A stretch of 64,000 nucleotides of DNA from Endomychus coccineus (taxonomy: Eukaryota > Arthropoda > Insecta > Coleoptera > Endomychidae). This document shows, in pieces, positions 1-12,008 of the stretch (its first letter is position 1; each line of letters starts with the position of its first letter). The position numbers and the translations under genes were made by a program. The DNA lies in assembly GCA_958510875.1 (NCBI GenBank), contig OY294070.1:47207139-47271138 (forward strand), in the 5' to 3' direction. The notes under the pieces are model-generated. The model searched no databases, was not told the DNA's origin, and worked only from the letters and a program-made list of their open reading frames with translations.

Positions 1-5
1 AGCCA

Positions 6-534
6 ATGAAGATATTGGAAAACAAAATACAGAAGATAACGGACAATAAATGGATTGTTGTAGTACCAAAAGAAACAACAGTCACTGTGAAATGCAAAAA
101 CAACGAATATAACAACATAATAAAAGGTAGCAATATCGTAACTATACCAGAAGGCCGTAATTTACGAATAAAAGAAGAAACTATAAGAACCTATCAAAAT
201 CCAGAAATGGAACAAACGTACCTTGAAGTACCAAATATAAAGATAGATAAAACTGAAAAAATTAACCAACCGAAACACCAATTCAGTTGGGAAACATCGA
301 CTTGGACGAGCTACATCCATTCGTTCAACAAATGTACAATAATAAGAGACAAATTCAACCAATTGAACCATCTTAATAATATAAGTGTATGGACGGACAA
401 TTATTCTATATGTAATCCTAATTTTAACAATCTTGTACTTTGCACGTAAAATTGTAACGAAAAAGATGATTGAAAGAAATAACAAAATTGCAGAAATAGG
501 AATACCATTGGAAAGTATTCAATTGAAAAATTGA
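6..534 (+). pseudogene. C-terminal remnant of an errantivirus-type envelope (F-like) gene
   Basis: The reading frame 6-449 gives a Thr/Asn-rich ectodomain-like stretch with spaced cysteines (TVTVKC..., then a charged tail) that resembles the C-terminal ectodomain of insect errantivirus envelope proteins, which are related to baculovirus F. Around 370-390 the coding signal moves to another frame: 378-534 there encodes a clear membrane segment (IILYVILILTILYFA) followed by a basic cytoplasmic tail and a TGA at 532-534. Ectodomain, membrane anchor and short tail in this order fit a class I-like envelope C-terminus, and an LTR with an errantivirus primer-binding site follows directly. The gene is broken by the frameshift and cut by the window edge. 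The family call rests on layout and the neighbouring LTR more than on clear motifs. Confidence 0.45.
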
Positions 535-565
535 AGGAATTTAGCCTTAATAATTCAACTTAAAG

Positions 566-881
566 AGTAACGAGTTGAATATCCTATAAAGATATTACAT
601 TAATTATAATGACTCATTGTAATAGAACAATAGATAAGTTTATTAATGATGATAAATCTTCATGCATGAGACATTTTAGTCTATTCATCATAAAATTCAT
701 GACTAATGCTTAGAATGACGACCAGCAAGGTGAAGAGATATGAATTAGCTATAAATATAAGATCCACCTGTAAATGAGGATCATTACTGTATGAATTATT
801 GTAGCTTTAACATTGCTCCTAATAAAAATAGTAGTTTTCAAATCTTTTTAAAAACATATTTCTACGAACTGGAAATAAAAC
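566..881 (+). repeat. Errantivirus-type LTR (left end approximate)
   Basis: This AT-rich stretch lies between the envelope remnant and a textbook errantivirus primer-binding site at 882. It has a TATA-like TATAAATATAAG near 750. The left boundary is uncertain; errantivirus LTRs usually begin AGT, and AGTAAC occurs at about 566. No second copy is in the window, so LTR identity rests on position between env and the primer-binding site. Nothing else codes between 534 and 1008. Confidence 0.45.
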
Positions 882-900
882 TGGCGCAGTCGGTAGGATT
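882..900 (+). promoter_or_regulatory. tRNA primer-binding site of an errantivirus
   Basis: The sequence TGGCGCAGTCGGTAGGAT matches the primer-binding site known from gypsy/17.6/297-group insect errantiviruses, where a tRNA 3' end primes minus-strand DNA synthesis. It sits directly after the presumed LTR, as expected for the 5' LTR of an element. No gag follows: R1 sequence starts at 1009. Confidence 0.6.
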
Positions 901-1008
901 CCAAGAAAGTGCAAAAATCAAGTACTAATGTACGTGCATTTTTATGCTCAAAATTGGAATTAAAGAAAATCAAACATATCCCGAACAAAATAAATAAAAC
1001 TCGCGCCG

Positions 1009-1902
1009 TAAACTAAAATACCTAGGAGTGGTATTCGATGTCAGAATGACGTTCGGGCTACACGTTATGCAGGTCATACAAAAAATTGACAGTATGACAG
1101 CGACACTACAAAGAATTATACCGAACATAGGAGGACCAACGAATCGGAAAAGTGCTATTCTCAGTGGGGTTGCGAACAGTGTATTAACGTATGCTTCCCC
1201 AGTGTAGGGACAAGTTGTAAAAATTGAGAACTATAGAATGTTGTTATTCCAAGCACAGAGGAAGATACTCCTACGAGCGGCAACAGCATATCGCACGGTT
1301 TCAGCGGAGGCACTCCGAGTCATATCAGCCACTGTCCCCATACATCTGAAAATAAAAGAACACACATTTTTATATAACGTAAACAACTCCCACACGCAGG
1401 GTGTTAGAAATATGGCTAGGAGAAGAACGATGAAGATATGGCAAAGGAGATGGAGTCAAGGCAGTGGAAAAGCAGATTGGACATGAATGTTAAGCAGGGA
1501 TATTACGGCATGGACAAATTGTAATTTCCGGAATACAAATAACTATTTCACTCAGTTTCTGACAGGCTACGGATCATTTGCAACTTTTACGAAACGAATC
1601 GGCAAAACTACTACAGACTTATGTTATGTAATGTCATGGATGATCCGACCCACGACATTCATCAATGCACGCGATGGGAATCGAAGAGGAAGGTTATTTG
1701 AGAAGAAATGAGTTGTGTACCAACAGTAGAAAATTCAATCGGTACCATGCTTTCTAGCCGCGATAAGTGGAACCTCATATATGATTTTATAGTAAGTATA
1801 ATGACAAGGGAGTGTTACGTCGAGGAACAAAATAGGCCAAGCAACATAACATATTCGGACAGTGAAGCGGAGATAGACTGGAAAAAATACAAAACAAAAT
1901 AA
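1009..1902 (+). pseudogene. R1-clade LINE ORF2, C-terminal fragment (copy 1)
   Basis: Across three frames this stretch encodes the end of an R1-type reverse transcriptase ORF: 'KYLGV' thumb region at 1017, the R1 hallmark 'RTVSAEALRVI' at 1298-1330, then 'W..RW' and 'FTQFLTGYGSF' near 1550-1580. The same sequence is seen at 8600-9230 in copy 2. Frames break near 1206 and 1486 (stops) and the last part (1708-1902) is a charged tail. The endonuclease and catalytic reverse transcriptase parts are missing, so this is a 5'-truncated, dead copy. Confidence 0.8.
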
Positions 1903-2684
1903 CTCAAAAACTGAGTTATAGCGTCAATAGTGGATACCGTCGAACCAGTCGAATAACACTCCGATGGAAATCGCGTCGATGTTAAGATATCTTGAACTCC
2001 GTTTCCGGCTCGACTCTGTATATAGGAGGTCTTTTTTATTCTGTTATGTAGGAGGTATTTTTCATTCGGTAGGCCGGGTGTCCATGTAGACGCAAACAAG
2101 GTAGCTTGTGGGCGCCTACAGGCCACCTATGAAGTCACAGTACCTTGTCGTTGGTGGAGGGGCTCAAGTAGCAGCAATGCCGGCCGGAGTCATATTTTTT
2201 TTTAACTCCTGGTAGGGTCACCCGTGCCGGGTTCGAGAACAAGCCATGAAAACGAAGAATTGACTCACCCCCTCTTTTCCCATGGCTAAGGCCACACCCA
2301 ACCTTTGCCATTATCCCCTTTACACCTACACATCTTCCCCCCCCCCGGACGCAATTAGGTTAGCCGAGGGCTAGGGGGTATCCCTCTTTTCCTTCCCTGA
2401 CTGCGCTAACGGACTCGGAAACTGTCCCATTTCGGGACCATCACAAATGAATGATGAATAACGAACTAAAGAGAAACAGCAATACGGTGCAGGGGATGGA
2501 TACCCCAGTACCGGTCGAGAGCGGTGGCGTTGGAGCAGGCCCCGCCCGACCGTTAGCACGCAACTGCCCAGGTAGGTCAGACCTGGGAGAAGCAAATGGT
2601 TACTGACAAGGAAACGACAAGAGCCGGAAAGGTTACGAGCAAGAATACGGATACGGAAGAGGACATGGACTTGGATGAAACCAA
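1903..2684 (+). other. R1 copy 1 3' UTR joined to copy 2 5' UTR
   Basis: No coding signal. This is the junction between the end of R1 copy 1 and ORF1 of copy 2. It is GC-richer than the surroundings and holds a C-run at 2338-2348 and a T-run at 2196-2205. I cannot place the exact junction. Confidence 0.45.
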
Positions 2685-3365
2685 GTGTTTGATAAGAGCA
2701 TAAGAACTGCGAGGAGCCCAATAGAAAAGACCGGATATAGCAACACCCCGGTCACCCCTCAGACAACTAGTAAGAAGCTACGAGTAGCGGCTAGCTTGAG
2801 CCCGGGACACTGCCCAGTAGAGCAAAGGGCAGAGGAGAGCGAGCAACGTGAGACCTACGCGTCCACACCGAAAGCAGAAAATGCACATGACTTCTCCGAG
2901 GAGGATTGTGTACTCGATCTTCTCTTCTCAAAGACAGGGAACAAAAGGAAGATGGTTGGACTCCTCAATAGTGAGTATGGGGGCGATAGGTACGCGGAGC
3001 TGGTGGAAACAATAGTAGTAGTGGCAACGTGCGTAGAGCAGATTCTGGAGGATCAATTTACAGAGGAGGAAAAAATATCGGAATTGAAGTTAGTGAAGGA
3101 AATGCTACTAAACGAGATGTCCTTATTCAAAATAAGCGGAGCTCAGATGACTGAAAGGCAGGAGATGGGCACACAAACTGAAAATGAGCAGACCATATCG
3201 AACGAGCTGAAGGCCAGGGCTCTGAGAAGAGAAATGAAAGATGATATGTCGGGAGAAGAACTCGCCGTTATGATCAGGGACGAATGGCCGGAAGAAACAT
3301 TCAGATCGGAAATGGTGTCGAAGAATATAACAGACCCAAGAGTGGAAGGTAATATGCTGTTAAGG
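2685..3365 (+). pseudogene. R1-clade LINE ORF1 (gag-like), 5' part (copy 2)
   Basis: ORF1 of R1 elements encodes a nucleic-acid-binding, gag-like protein. This piece is hydrophilic with predicted helices ('YAELVETIVVVATCVEQIL') and ends in 'NITDPRVEG'. The third copy at 9500-9860 carries the same blocks ('YATLVETLTFVANRLEEII' and 'NVTSP...'). The frame then reads into foreign sequence and stops at 3395. The missing continuation ('VIAPANK...') resumes at about 5190, so ORF1 was split by an insertion. Confidence 0.65.
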
Positions 3366-5185
3366 GTCGAATTTCTATTGACCACTGTTGCTTAGAACCG
3401 GATCATTGTTGTTTATAATTGGCTCAAGATACCTTTGTTATATTGATAGTTCTTGAATATCGAATAGTGTGAACCCCTTAAGTAGGCATTTGTTCAGTAC
3501 ACTTCTTTCGAAATATTGTTTTAGAATATGGCATCGGAGTAACATCGCATTTATTTCGTGATGGAATCAGTCATTTGATAAATTTGTTGGGCATTATAGT
3601 CAACGATAATCCTGGTCTGTTCATACCAGCACGTGAATTGACCTGAAATTATTGAGTAATAAGTTCTCACTACCGTGATCAGTATTACACTACTTTGAAA
3701 GCTATTAATTCCTTGTGCATAGTTAAATTATCGAAGTCGCTAATGTTTGGCATTTAGATTGTTGTGAAAAGTAGGAGGTTACCTTTAGATTTAGTTGGGT
3801 TAGCTTGTTTGTCATAATTTGAAGGTACACCGAATATCGACACCGTGCTTTGTAACTACTCTGTTCACTTAAACGACTCGTTAATTGGATTATACACACA
3901 GAGCTTGAGAAAGTTCGATGTTGAAGAGGAAGTGAATTTAATGTGGAAAGCGCGGCATGTTCAAATTCACGTATATCGTCCATATAGAAGAAACTCTGAC
4001 GTCCTGATTACAGGAAATGAAAGTAGGATTCTGATGTTTTTGGTATTATCATTATTTGACGGCAAGGTTTCGCACGAGACCACGTGAATTAATTGAGGCA
4101 ATTGGTGATTGCTATATGGTTAATAAGAATTAACTTTGAGATGTTTTGTGGTAGTGATTAATATTTGTGGAATATATCATTCGCATTGTTGGCGGATTGA
4201 TCCAAAATCTGAGTTAATTTCGACCCACATGTGGAAATCGTGTATACTTTGAGCCTTCCCACGATCTAAAGTAAGTCAATTTGAATCTCTCTTTATTGGA
4301 CAATACATTGCTACAGCATTAATAATTGTTTCAGGGCTCTTTCTCTTTCTTTTCCTTTCTGTCTCTTTCTATTTTTCTCGTCCTTCGTTATTCTTCTTTC
4401 TTTCACTTCGTTTGCTGTTACGTTCTGTGTTGAACATCCTACTTATTGGGCTGCGGTTACCTTGGAGGTTTCAGTGATATTCTGCAACAACACAAATTCC
4501 TTATTGGTGGAAGTTATTCATAGTTTAACTGCAGTATCGGACTGGTTTTGGTAGATGTGTGGATTTAGTTCGTAGATACGATCAATAGCTTTTGGATTCC
4601 CTTTCGATGAGATTGTACTGGGTGGACCCCTCTGCATTCATCAATATCCAGAAGCAGATAAGCAAATCTTATTTAGTGGAGTTTCATTCACCTTTTAATT
4701 GTTATTATTTTATGAACTATTTTGTGTACACCGACGTATAGCTGAACCGACAGCGCTCCGATTTGTACCTTACATAGTAAATAGTACCACGGCTGTAAAT
4801 GTGAATGAATTTCAATTATTAAATGTACTTGAATTTTACGTACCTTATTTTCAATCAAATTATAAGGAATTCCAAGTCGGTATTGGACGCTTGAGGTTAG
4901 GGTTAGACATTCAGCCTTCAGCACCGAATTTTCTCGTAAACTCACAGAAGATAATTCATTTTTTTCACCTCCGTGTATCCAGGTCGAGTATCTGGAACAT
5001 CTAGACGTTACCTAGTCCGAGCGCATAAAAGGACTAGTGGCGCCCTATATAAATTCGAACCCATCCCTCTGACCGCTTGAGCTAGCTAGGGCAATTGTCA
5101 CGTGTATGGGCTGGACTGGTGCAAGGTGGAGCATTTATAAATAACTATTACTTTCAAACAATTTTTATTATTTTTTTTTGCGTGA
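3366..5185. other. ~1.8 kb non-coding insertion splitting R1 ORF1
   Basis: ORF1 of the R1 element is continuous across this gap when compared with copy 3, so the segment was inserted. It has no convincing reading frame on either strand; the short frames are AT-rich and unlike known proteins. A pyrimidine-rich tract lies at 4331-4400 and a tRNA-like sequence at 5040-5094. I found no terminal inverted or long direct repeats at its ends. Confidence 0.5.
5040..5094 (-). repeat. Possible tRNA-derived SINE head
   Basis: Read on the minus strand, the segment has an A-box-like TAGCTCAAGCGG and a B-box-like GGTTCGAAT, the two internal RNA polymerase III promoter blocks. The spacing is shorter than in a normal tRNA, so it would be a degenerate SINE head or tRNA relic. 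It could be chance. Confidence 0.25.
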
Positions 5186-5189
5186 CAAG

Positions 5190-6356
5190 TCTGGTGATCG
5201 CTCCAGCAAATAAGCTCAAGGAGCTTAAGTATGTCAGACAATTCACTGGGGCGTCCAGAGCCCTGCTGAGGCATATCAGATTGTGTAAAGTTAAAGAGGG
5301 ACAGCTCATTATAAAAAAAGGCTCTGGGTGTTCTAATATTGATGACAAAGAGATTCCTGACAAAGACGATATATACATAATGGGGCTTACAAACGTAGTC
5401 GAAAATCAGAGCTACAATTTGTATGAGTCACTAAGAGTTGCTAAGGATAAAATACAGAACGGAACCGATGTGTCGCTCCATGTGGTCCTGGAGGCAACAA
5501 TGCCACTAGAAGACAGGAGAAAGATTATGAAGTGCGTATTCTTTAATTTGGATCGAAACATATCACTTCATGGAAAAAGAGAAATGTTCGCAGGGAATAG
5601 TAACCAGAGGTCAGGCAGACGAACAGACGCTCTCATCATAGAGAAGACGGACAATGCAACCTATGCTCAATTGGTGAAGAGCGTAAAGGATGATATCAGA
5701 AACGAACCAGGTATGCGTGTGATGGCATTAAGGGAATTAGACAAACTCGCGAAGGCCACTTACTGGTGGAGATGAAGAAAGGCAACCCTGATACGAACAA
5801 GGTTTGGCACTTCCGGAGCCTGAACAGGAATAGTACTGTGAAGATGTTCAATAACAGGGATAAACTGAAGTCGGCCAATATTTATGGAATTGATATTGAC
5901 CCCACTGAAGCGGATATCGTGGAGGCAATAAGAGGGATCGTAAAGGAACCGGAAGATACAGTGGAGATCAAGGCCTTGCGCCTCATGACAGGGGGCAGAT
6001 TGGCGGCCACCATCATTGCGGAGGCAGAGCAGATAGAACAGCTAACCAGGATAAGTGAAATAAAGCTTGGACTCTCGTATTCATCCATCAAGGAAAGGAG
6101 GGATGCTGATAGATGCCATAGGCGCTGGGGTAAAGGGCATGGCAACTGTGGAGATGGCGGGCACCAAGCAAAAGACTGCAGTCACCCCAAAATGCTTGAA
6201 CTGCGGAGAAGTAGGCCACAGGACCTACGCTTGGAAATGCTGAAAAAAGAAAAAGGCAGTGTCGAGAACACGGAAGGATCTCCAATAGTCGGTGATAAAG
6301 CCTGTGATATAGTTAGTGATGTAGTCTGTGATATACTCTGTGATAATAGTGCCTAA
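5190..6356 (+). pseudogene. R1-clade LINE ORF1, 3' part with zinc knuckles (copy 2)
   Basis: Continues ORF1 after the insertion, starting at 'LVIAPANK'. One frame runs to 5775, then coding moves to the frame starting 5766. The second part carries 'NIYGIDIDPTEADIVEAI' and 'ALRLMTGG', typical of R1-type ORF1 just before the zinc knuckles. A knuckle-like 'CHRRWGKGHGNC...HQAKDC' follows near 6115-6180, already frame-damaged. A repeat-like acidic tail (VCDI..) ends the frame. The product would bind element RNA; this copy is broken by at least one frameshift plus the 1.8 kb insertion. Confidence 0.7.
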
Positions 6357-6550
6357 GTTTTTAGTGTACAGAAAATATTCACGTATATGCTTACATATTT
6401 ATTCTATATTGTTTGTTACCCTGTGTTATTCATGTGCCTCATATTCATGCTGTTACATCTACCCAACGACCCTGTGGAGGGAATAAACAGTGACGACTAT
6501 GTTCCAAGGGACAAGCAGGAAGTGTCCAAAAGAGGAATGAATCCGATCAG

Positions 6551-9407
6551 ATGCTGTCGATAATGCAGGTAAATTTGGGGCGTGCCAGAGCAGCTCATGA
6601 TTTTGCATGGGCAGAGGCACTTGCAAGGTAAATAGATGTGATCAAAATTGCTGAGCCCAACAAAAAGTTATGCAGCACTAGCGGGTGGATTTCTGATAAA
6701 AAAAGACGTGGCAGTGATCCTTTTCAATAAGAACGTTCGAATAAATGATGCCAAGTCCGGGGAGGGATACGTTCGATTAGTTCTGGAGAGTTTTACCCTC
6801 CTGGCCACTTCTGTATCCCCAAATATAAATTTGTCGCCATTCCAGCAATACATAGATGTGCTTTCCAGTGAAATACCCCAGGGCGGTGGGAATTTTGTTA
6901 TCGCAGGTGATCTTAATGCGAAATCGGCGAACTGGGGATCTCTGGCTGAGGATCGGAGGGGCGCGTACGTGGAGGAATGGATGGGACAAGTTACTGCGGT
7001 TGCAATAAACGATGGCTCACCCACATTTGTCAGGGGCCCTTCATCATCATGTATCGACGTCTCTTTAGTGAGGGAGAGATACGCTTCCATGTACTCCAGC
7101 TGGAAGATACATCACGATGATCCATTCACTCATCACGGCCTCATCAGTTTCTCGATGAAGGAGGACACAACATGCCGAGAAAGAGAGCAGCGTGTGAGAA
7201 GGTTGGATGCGGATTGTTTCAAAGAGCACCTGGAGACCCCCCAAAAAACAGGAAGTCCGATGCAAACCGGTGCGTATGAGGCTCTCCTGGAGGCTTTCAG
7301 GAGAGCAACAGTCTGCAAAACCCCTGAGTTAGCCAGAAAGGTCCCTTATTGGTGGAACGACGAGATAAAAAGGGCACACAGGAGCTGTACCAAATATCGC
7401 CGTAGAGTAACGAGGATGCGGCCAAGAACAGAGGCGCCAAACCTGAACTGGTAAGCAAGCTAAGAGCGGCTGAGAAACTCCTGAAGAATAAAATACGATG
7501 AGCGAAAAGAGCGAGCTGGAAGGACCTGCTGGATAAATTGAACGAGGATGTATGGGGGAGGGTTACCGTGTTATAACGCGGCACCTCAGGCAGGGCGGTC
7601 TCCCATTCTCGATCACGGTAGGGAGAAGAGACGAGATCCTGGTAGCTCTGTTTCCGGATTCAGACGAAAGATGGGAGAGGATCGGTGAAGCTGCCGGGGA
7701 GTTCCCCCTTCCACGGCGCAGGAGCTTGTGGAGGCTAGAGCAGTGATGCGACCCGGGACAGCCCCAGGTCCCGACAACATAGCAATAGAGGCACTGCGGC
7801 TGGTGATGGAGATTGCTCCCGGTTTTCTACTACGCCTCTACAATGAGTGCCTGCACAACCAGAAGATACCAAGGGAATGGAAATTCGCAAGAGGTGTGTT
7901 GCTGTCAAAAAGTGCAAAGATCTGTCTGACGCTTCCGCGTACAGGCCGATCTGCTTGTTGAGCTGTGTGGGAAAACTCAACGAGAGATTGCTAGTCGGTC
8001 GGATCGCGGAGGAACTGATCGAGAGGGACATCATCTCGAACCACCAGCTCGAATTTTAGGCTGACAGGTCCACTGTCTCAGCGATGATGGAACTCAGGAC
8101 AGCCATTAGGGGCTCGGCAGCCAAGTTTGTTATCCTGTTTACCCTTGACATAAAAACGCTTCTAACATTGCCAGCTGGAGACACACGTTACGAACGATGC
8201 TGGACACAGGTATGAGCAAATATATAATCAGGTGCTGCGAAGATTACCTTGATGATAGAAGCGTTCAGATGGGGTCGGTCACGAGGAGATGTAAAATGAG
8301 TGTTCCACAGAGCTCGATCCTCGGTCCCACCCTGTAGAATATTATGTATAACGGGGTCTTGGTCCTGAATCACGGCAACGGGGTGCACCCCATAACATAT
8401 GCGGACGACCTGCTGTTCATGGTGGAAGCAGAGAGCCCACAAATAGCGAGGTGCAAAGTATCCGAAACCGTGCAAAGGGCTCATATGTGGCTCACGTCAA
8501 GAAAACTTGAGGTAGCATTACAAAAGACGGAAGTATTGGTGGCTTAAGGCCCTAGAAGACTTGCAGGGCTGGCTTTTGACATATTGGGAGCAGAAAGAAA
8601 TCCAGACCCCCAGATCAAATACTTGGGAGTCACTTTCATGAAGAATATGTTCTTCTCCGCGCACGTGACTCACATGGTGCAGAGGACGACGGAGAGACTA
8701 GGAGCGCTACAGAGGCTACTATCAAATGTGGGTGGTCCCCTCTATGTCAAGAGAAGACTGTTGTGCGGCGTGGTGCATAGTTCAATGCTGTATGTCGCAC
8801 CGGTATGGAGGGAAGTGCTTAAGCAAAGTGAGCAGAAACAGGAATGCATTTCTATTCCGAATAGGGGCCTGCTAAGGGTGGCGTCTGCATACAGAACGGT
8901 GTCGGCAGAGGCTGTCCAGGTCATCACGGGCTTTCCCCCCTTTGACCTTATGGCTGCGGAGGTGTCATTCTTATATACAATTGAGGAAAGACTACCTGGC
9001 AACAGAAGAATGGCCAGGAAGAGGACACTAGACAAATGGCAGGAAAAGTGGTTTGTACCTTGTGGAGTAGGGGCATGGACGAGAAGCCTGATCATGGATG
9101 TTCGGACGTGGGTAAATTGCTCAGACAGGAAGAGCAACTATTTCTTCACGCAATTAATGACCGGACATGGCTCTTTCGGATCTTACACACACCGGATAGG
9201 GAAGAACAGAAACGATCTTTGTTGTCTCCCGAGCCAGATTGGTCGAAGGTGAGCAGTGAAAACCTAGAGAGAGGGAGAGGACATAACTCATGGAAAACAA
9301 AAGGAGGGCGGACAATCACGCGGTGGAATACCGTTTACTGGTACCTGCATCATAGTGTAGACAGCGCTGGTATCGGACACACCGGAAGACTGGCAAACAA
9401 AGAATGA
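6551..9407 (+). pseudogene. R1-clade LINE ORF2: endonuclease plus reverse transcriptase (copy 2)
   Basis: ORF2 starts at the ATG at 6551 ('QVNLGRARAAHDFAWAEA', the usual R1 endonuclease start). The APE-type endonuclease follows at 6650-7190, with 'VIAGDLNAKS' (catalytic Asp/Asn) and 'HHGLISF'. Reverse transcriptase pieces are seen at 7740-8550: 'GTAPGPDNIA', 'YRPICLLSCVGK' and the catalytic 'YADDLLF' at about 8397. The R1 C-terminal region is at 8584-9240 ('RTVSAEAVQVI', 'FTQLMTGHGSF'). There are stops or frameshifts near 6632, 7454, 7560-7740, 8059, 8160-8340 and 8547. All functional blocks are present, so it is a nearly full-length but dead copy that nicks and primes at its target in living relatives. 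Confidence 0.85.
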
Positions 9408-9479
9408 CAGGACGTTTTTGAATGTTTTTTGAAGCCAAATCCAAACAAAAGGAGAAGGTAAGACTCATCTCCTGTAAAC

Positions 9480-10890
9480 ATGAGTATAAATATGAACAGT
9501 GACAGGTATGCTACATTAGTGGAAACTTTGACTTTCGTAGCGAATAGATTAGAAGAAATCATAATCGAAGAAAATACCCTGAATGACGCTACAGAAAAAG
9601 ATCTAACATAAGGGAAACAGTTCCTAGGGAAATAACAGCGACGCATCAAGCAATAAACGCAAAAGAAAGTTGAGATATCGATATACAAGTAAACTTAAGA
9701 GGACGTAGAGGCAGATATTTCCATTGCAGAAATTAGAGACGAAATCAAAGAAAACATGACTTCTAAAGAACCAGAAGCTCTAGTCTCGAAAGACTGTCAG
9801 GAAAGAGATTTTTACCAAGAGCTAGAGGGCACAAATGTCACAAGCCCAGATAGAAGGAGACGTTATAGTTATAGCTCCATCTAACAAGAAATGCGAAATA
9901 AAGTTTTTGAGAAACTTGACAGGGGAACCAAGGAAAAAATCCTCTTATATTAAAGATGGTAATATGAAAGAAAACGACATCCTAACTCATAGGACGATGT
10001 GACACGCAATCATAAACGATAAACTTATTGGAGACCAAGGCGATGTCTACTTTACGGGCACCACGGACATAAAAGTAGAAAACTCTCAAATCCACAGTAT
10101 TCACAATCTGCTGGAAAAAAATAAGAACAAACATAATGGAGGAAGAGAGACGCCTCCACATAGCGAATTAGAAGCAAATAGATTTGGGACTCAAACGGAA
10201 GATCGTGGAATGTGCGTTCCAAAACTACGGACGAAAGACCATCCTGCATGACAAGGCGGCAGAATCCAAAAAGAAAGGCCACTAAAAAGAAGAAAGACAA
10301 TTTGGGAACGAGGAGGTTTTAATTGAAAAGAACGAAAATGCTACATACGCACAGATGGTAGCGAATCTGAAAAATGACTTGAAGGGAGATAGTCATTTCA
10401 CGGAGGAAGTGAAATGCATAAGACAGACCAGTGAGAGTCACTTACTCACTGGTTGAAATGAAAAATGGTAGCAGAGAAACGGAAAATGTTTTCAAAAAGA
10501 TGAAGCCTATCACAAACACTGAAGCAGTGAGAAAATTCACTAGCTCGAACCAGAAGCTAGCTGTAAATCTGAATGGAATTGATATAGATGTGGGAACAAA
10601 CTTGGTGGAAAAGACAGTCAAAACAGTACTCAGCCTCGCAAGAGAAGGCAGGGTTATAGAAATAAAAGCCCTGAGGCCTATGTCAGGAGGAATGCAACGA
10701 TACTAGCGACTCCAAATAATATGGGGAGATTATTGGAACTGAGCTCGTTGATAATGGGCCTCTCTATGGTAGGAATCAAAGAGAGGAAGTAGATCGCCAG
10801 GTGCAATCAGTGTTGGCTGGTGGGTCAAACTGTGAGGGACTGCAAGGGCGAAGTTTGGAGGTTTTATCAACCACCGCGTGCTCGTTAATA
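9480..10890 (+). pseudogene. R1-clade LINE ORF1 fragment (copy 3)
   Basis: A third, heavily frameshifted ORF1. Recognisable blocks are 'YATLVETLTFVANRLEEII' (9508), 'IVIAPSNKK' (9868), the frame 10431-10706 with 'NGIDIDVGTNLVE' and 'ALRPMSGG', and a zinc-knuckle remnant 'CNQCW' at 10802. The end '...YQPPRAR' at 10870-10885 matches the usual ORF1 C-terminus, and ORF2 is absent. It lies head to tail behind copy 2. Confidence 0.7.
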
Positions 10891-11299
10891 AAATCTGCCT
10901 AATTAAAAATTTTATAAAAGTTGTTAATCTTCAATGCAATTTAAACAAATAGAAATTAGTGCTCATCATCCTCATCGTTGTGAACGTTTCTTTTCATAAT
11001 GTTAACATGTCTGTAAACATTCTCATCAAAGATTTTCCCTGAAGATAGAAATAAAGATTATCGAAAGCTAGAACAAGCTTTAAACAGTTCTCTTTTACCT
11101 GCTAAGAAAATCCCACTATTCAATAGTTTAATTATGTATATGGCTGGAAAGATAGAAATAGTGATAATATCTGAACGCAATAAAATTCATTAACGTACAG
11201 AATTTTATCATTGAGAACACACTCTTGCAAATTCCTACGTGCGTCATTATAATGTTAAAAGTATATTTTAGGAAGAATGCTCAAAAGTAGTATTCTAAT
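10891..11299. other. AT-rich gap, no feature seen
   Basis: I see no coding frame, repeat or RNA gene here. It separates the R1 cluster from the old Jockey/CR1-like LINE. Confidence 0.5.
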
Positions 11300-11880
11300 A
11301 CAATATAATACAATAATTTTATTCGGCTGGAATCAGATTCAAGATCATTTGAATATTACCAATATTTGCGATCAGTTCAAAGCTACATTAAATATAGAAA
11401 TAAAGCCAACGGAAATAATGATTTTTATACCTTGAGAAAATCAAAAAATAGCCTAATAGAAATTGATCTCGTTTCATACTGGATGGAAAGACATATTTTA
11501 AATAGTTGCCATAAATTGAGAGGAACAAATATATCTGTAACGATTGATTCAACCACAATTCAGAGGGAGAAAAACAGGATCCTACGCAAACACCTCTTTC
11601 TTGCTAAACAGGATAACTAGGCCGACTGCTACATCAGAAAAAAATAAGCTTTTTGTTAACAATATCCCACATGGAATAAAAAACCTGTTGGTAAAAGGGG
11701 AGACAGAGAGTAATCGTGAACGCAATAGCACCCCATCCACACCTACAGCTAAGAATTTTTTGGAGGAAACCTTCGAAGAATTCGTCCAGAGAGTTGGAAA
11801 TACATCAAGCAGTACGACACATAAAACAATACCCGGAACAGAAACTATTAACAAGAAACCCTATACTCGTCAGTAAGATA
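11300..11880 (+). pseudogene. Old Jockey/CR1-like LINE ORF1 fragment
   Basis: The frame 11366-11620 carries 'LIEIDLVSYWMERHILNSC' and 'LRGTNISVTID', matching the ORF1 block at 43840-43945 of the intact copy ('IKIKFISYLTKHVIL', 'LKDTNIFIN'). A second frame (11544-11876) holds the hydrophilic C-terminal tail. ORF1 of these elements is an RNA-binding chaperone. This is the 5' part of a copy that continues at 12009 and, after a large nest of insertions, at 42010. Confidence 0.55.
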
Positions 11881-12008
11881 TCAAAAAAAGAAATAATTCG
11901 AACATAGATTTTCATTAATTTTTTACCATTTATCGTTAATCATTTTGTGTATAGTCCGAAACGAGTGTTTTATAAATTTTGTATTTTTAAATAAAAAATC
12001 TTGCAAAT

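Noticed and set aside
3845..4087. 80-codon open frame in the insertion inside R1 ORF1
   Set aside because: No motif, no homologue within the window, and the length is what chance allows in this base composition.
5154..5378. Minus-strand open frames across the R1 ORF1 and many other long antisense frames
   Set aside because: They mirror real coding frames on the other strand and show no motif of their own.
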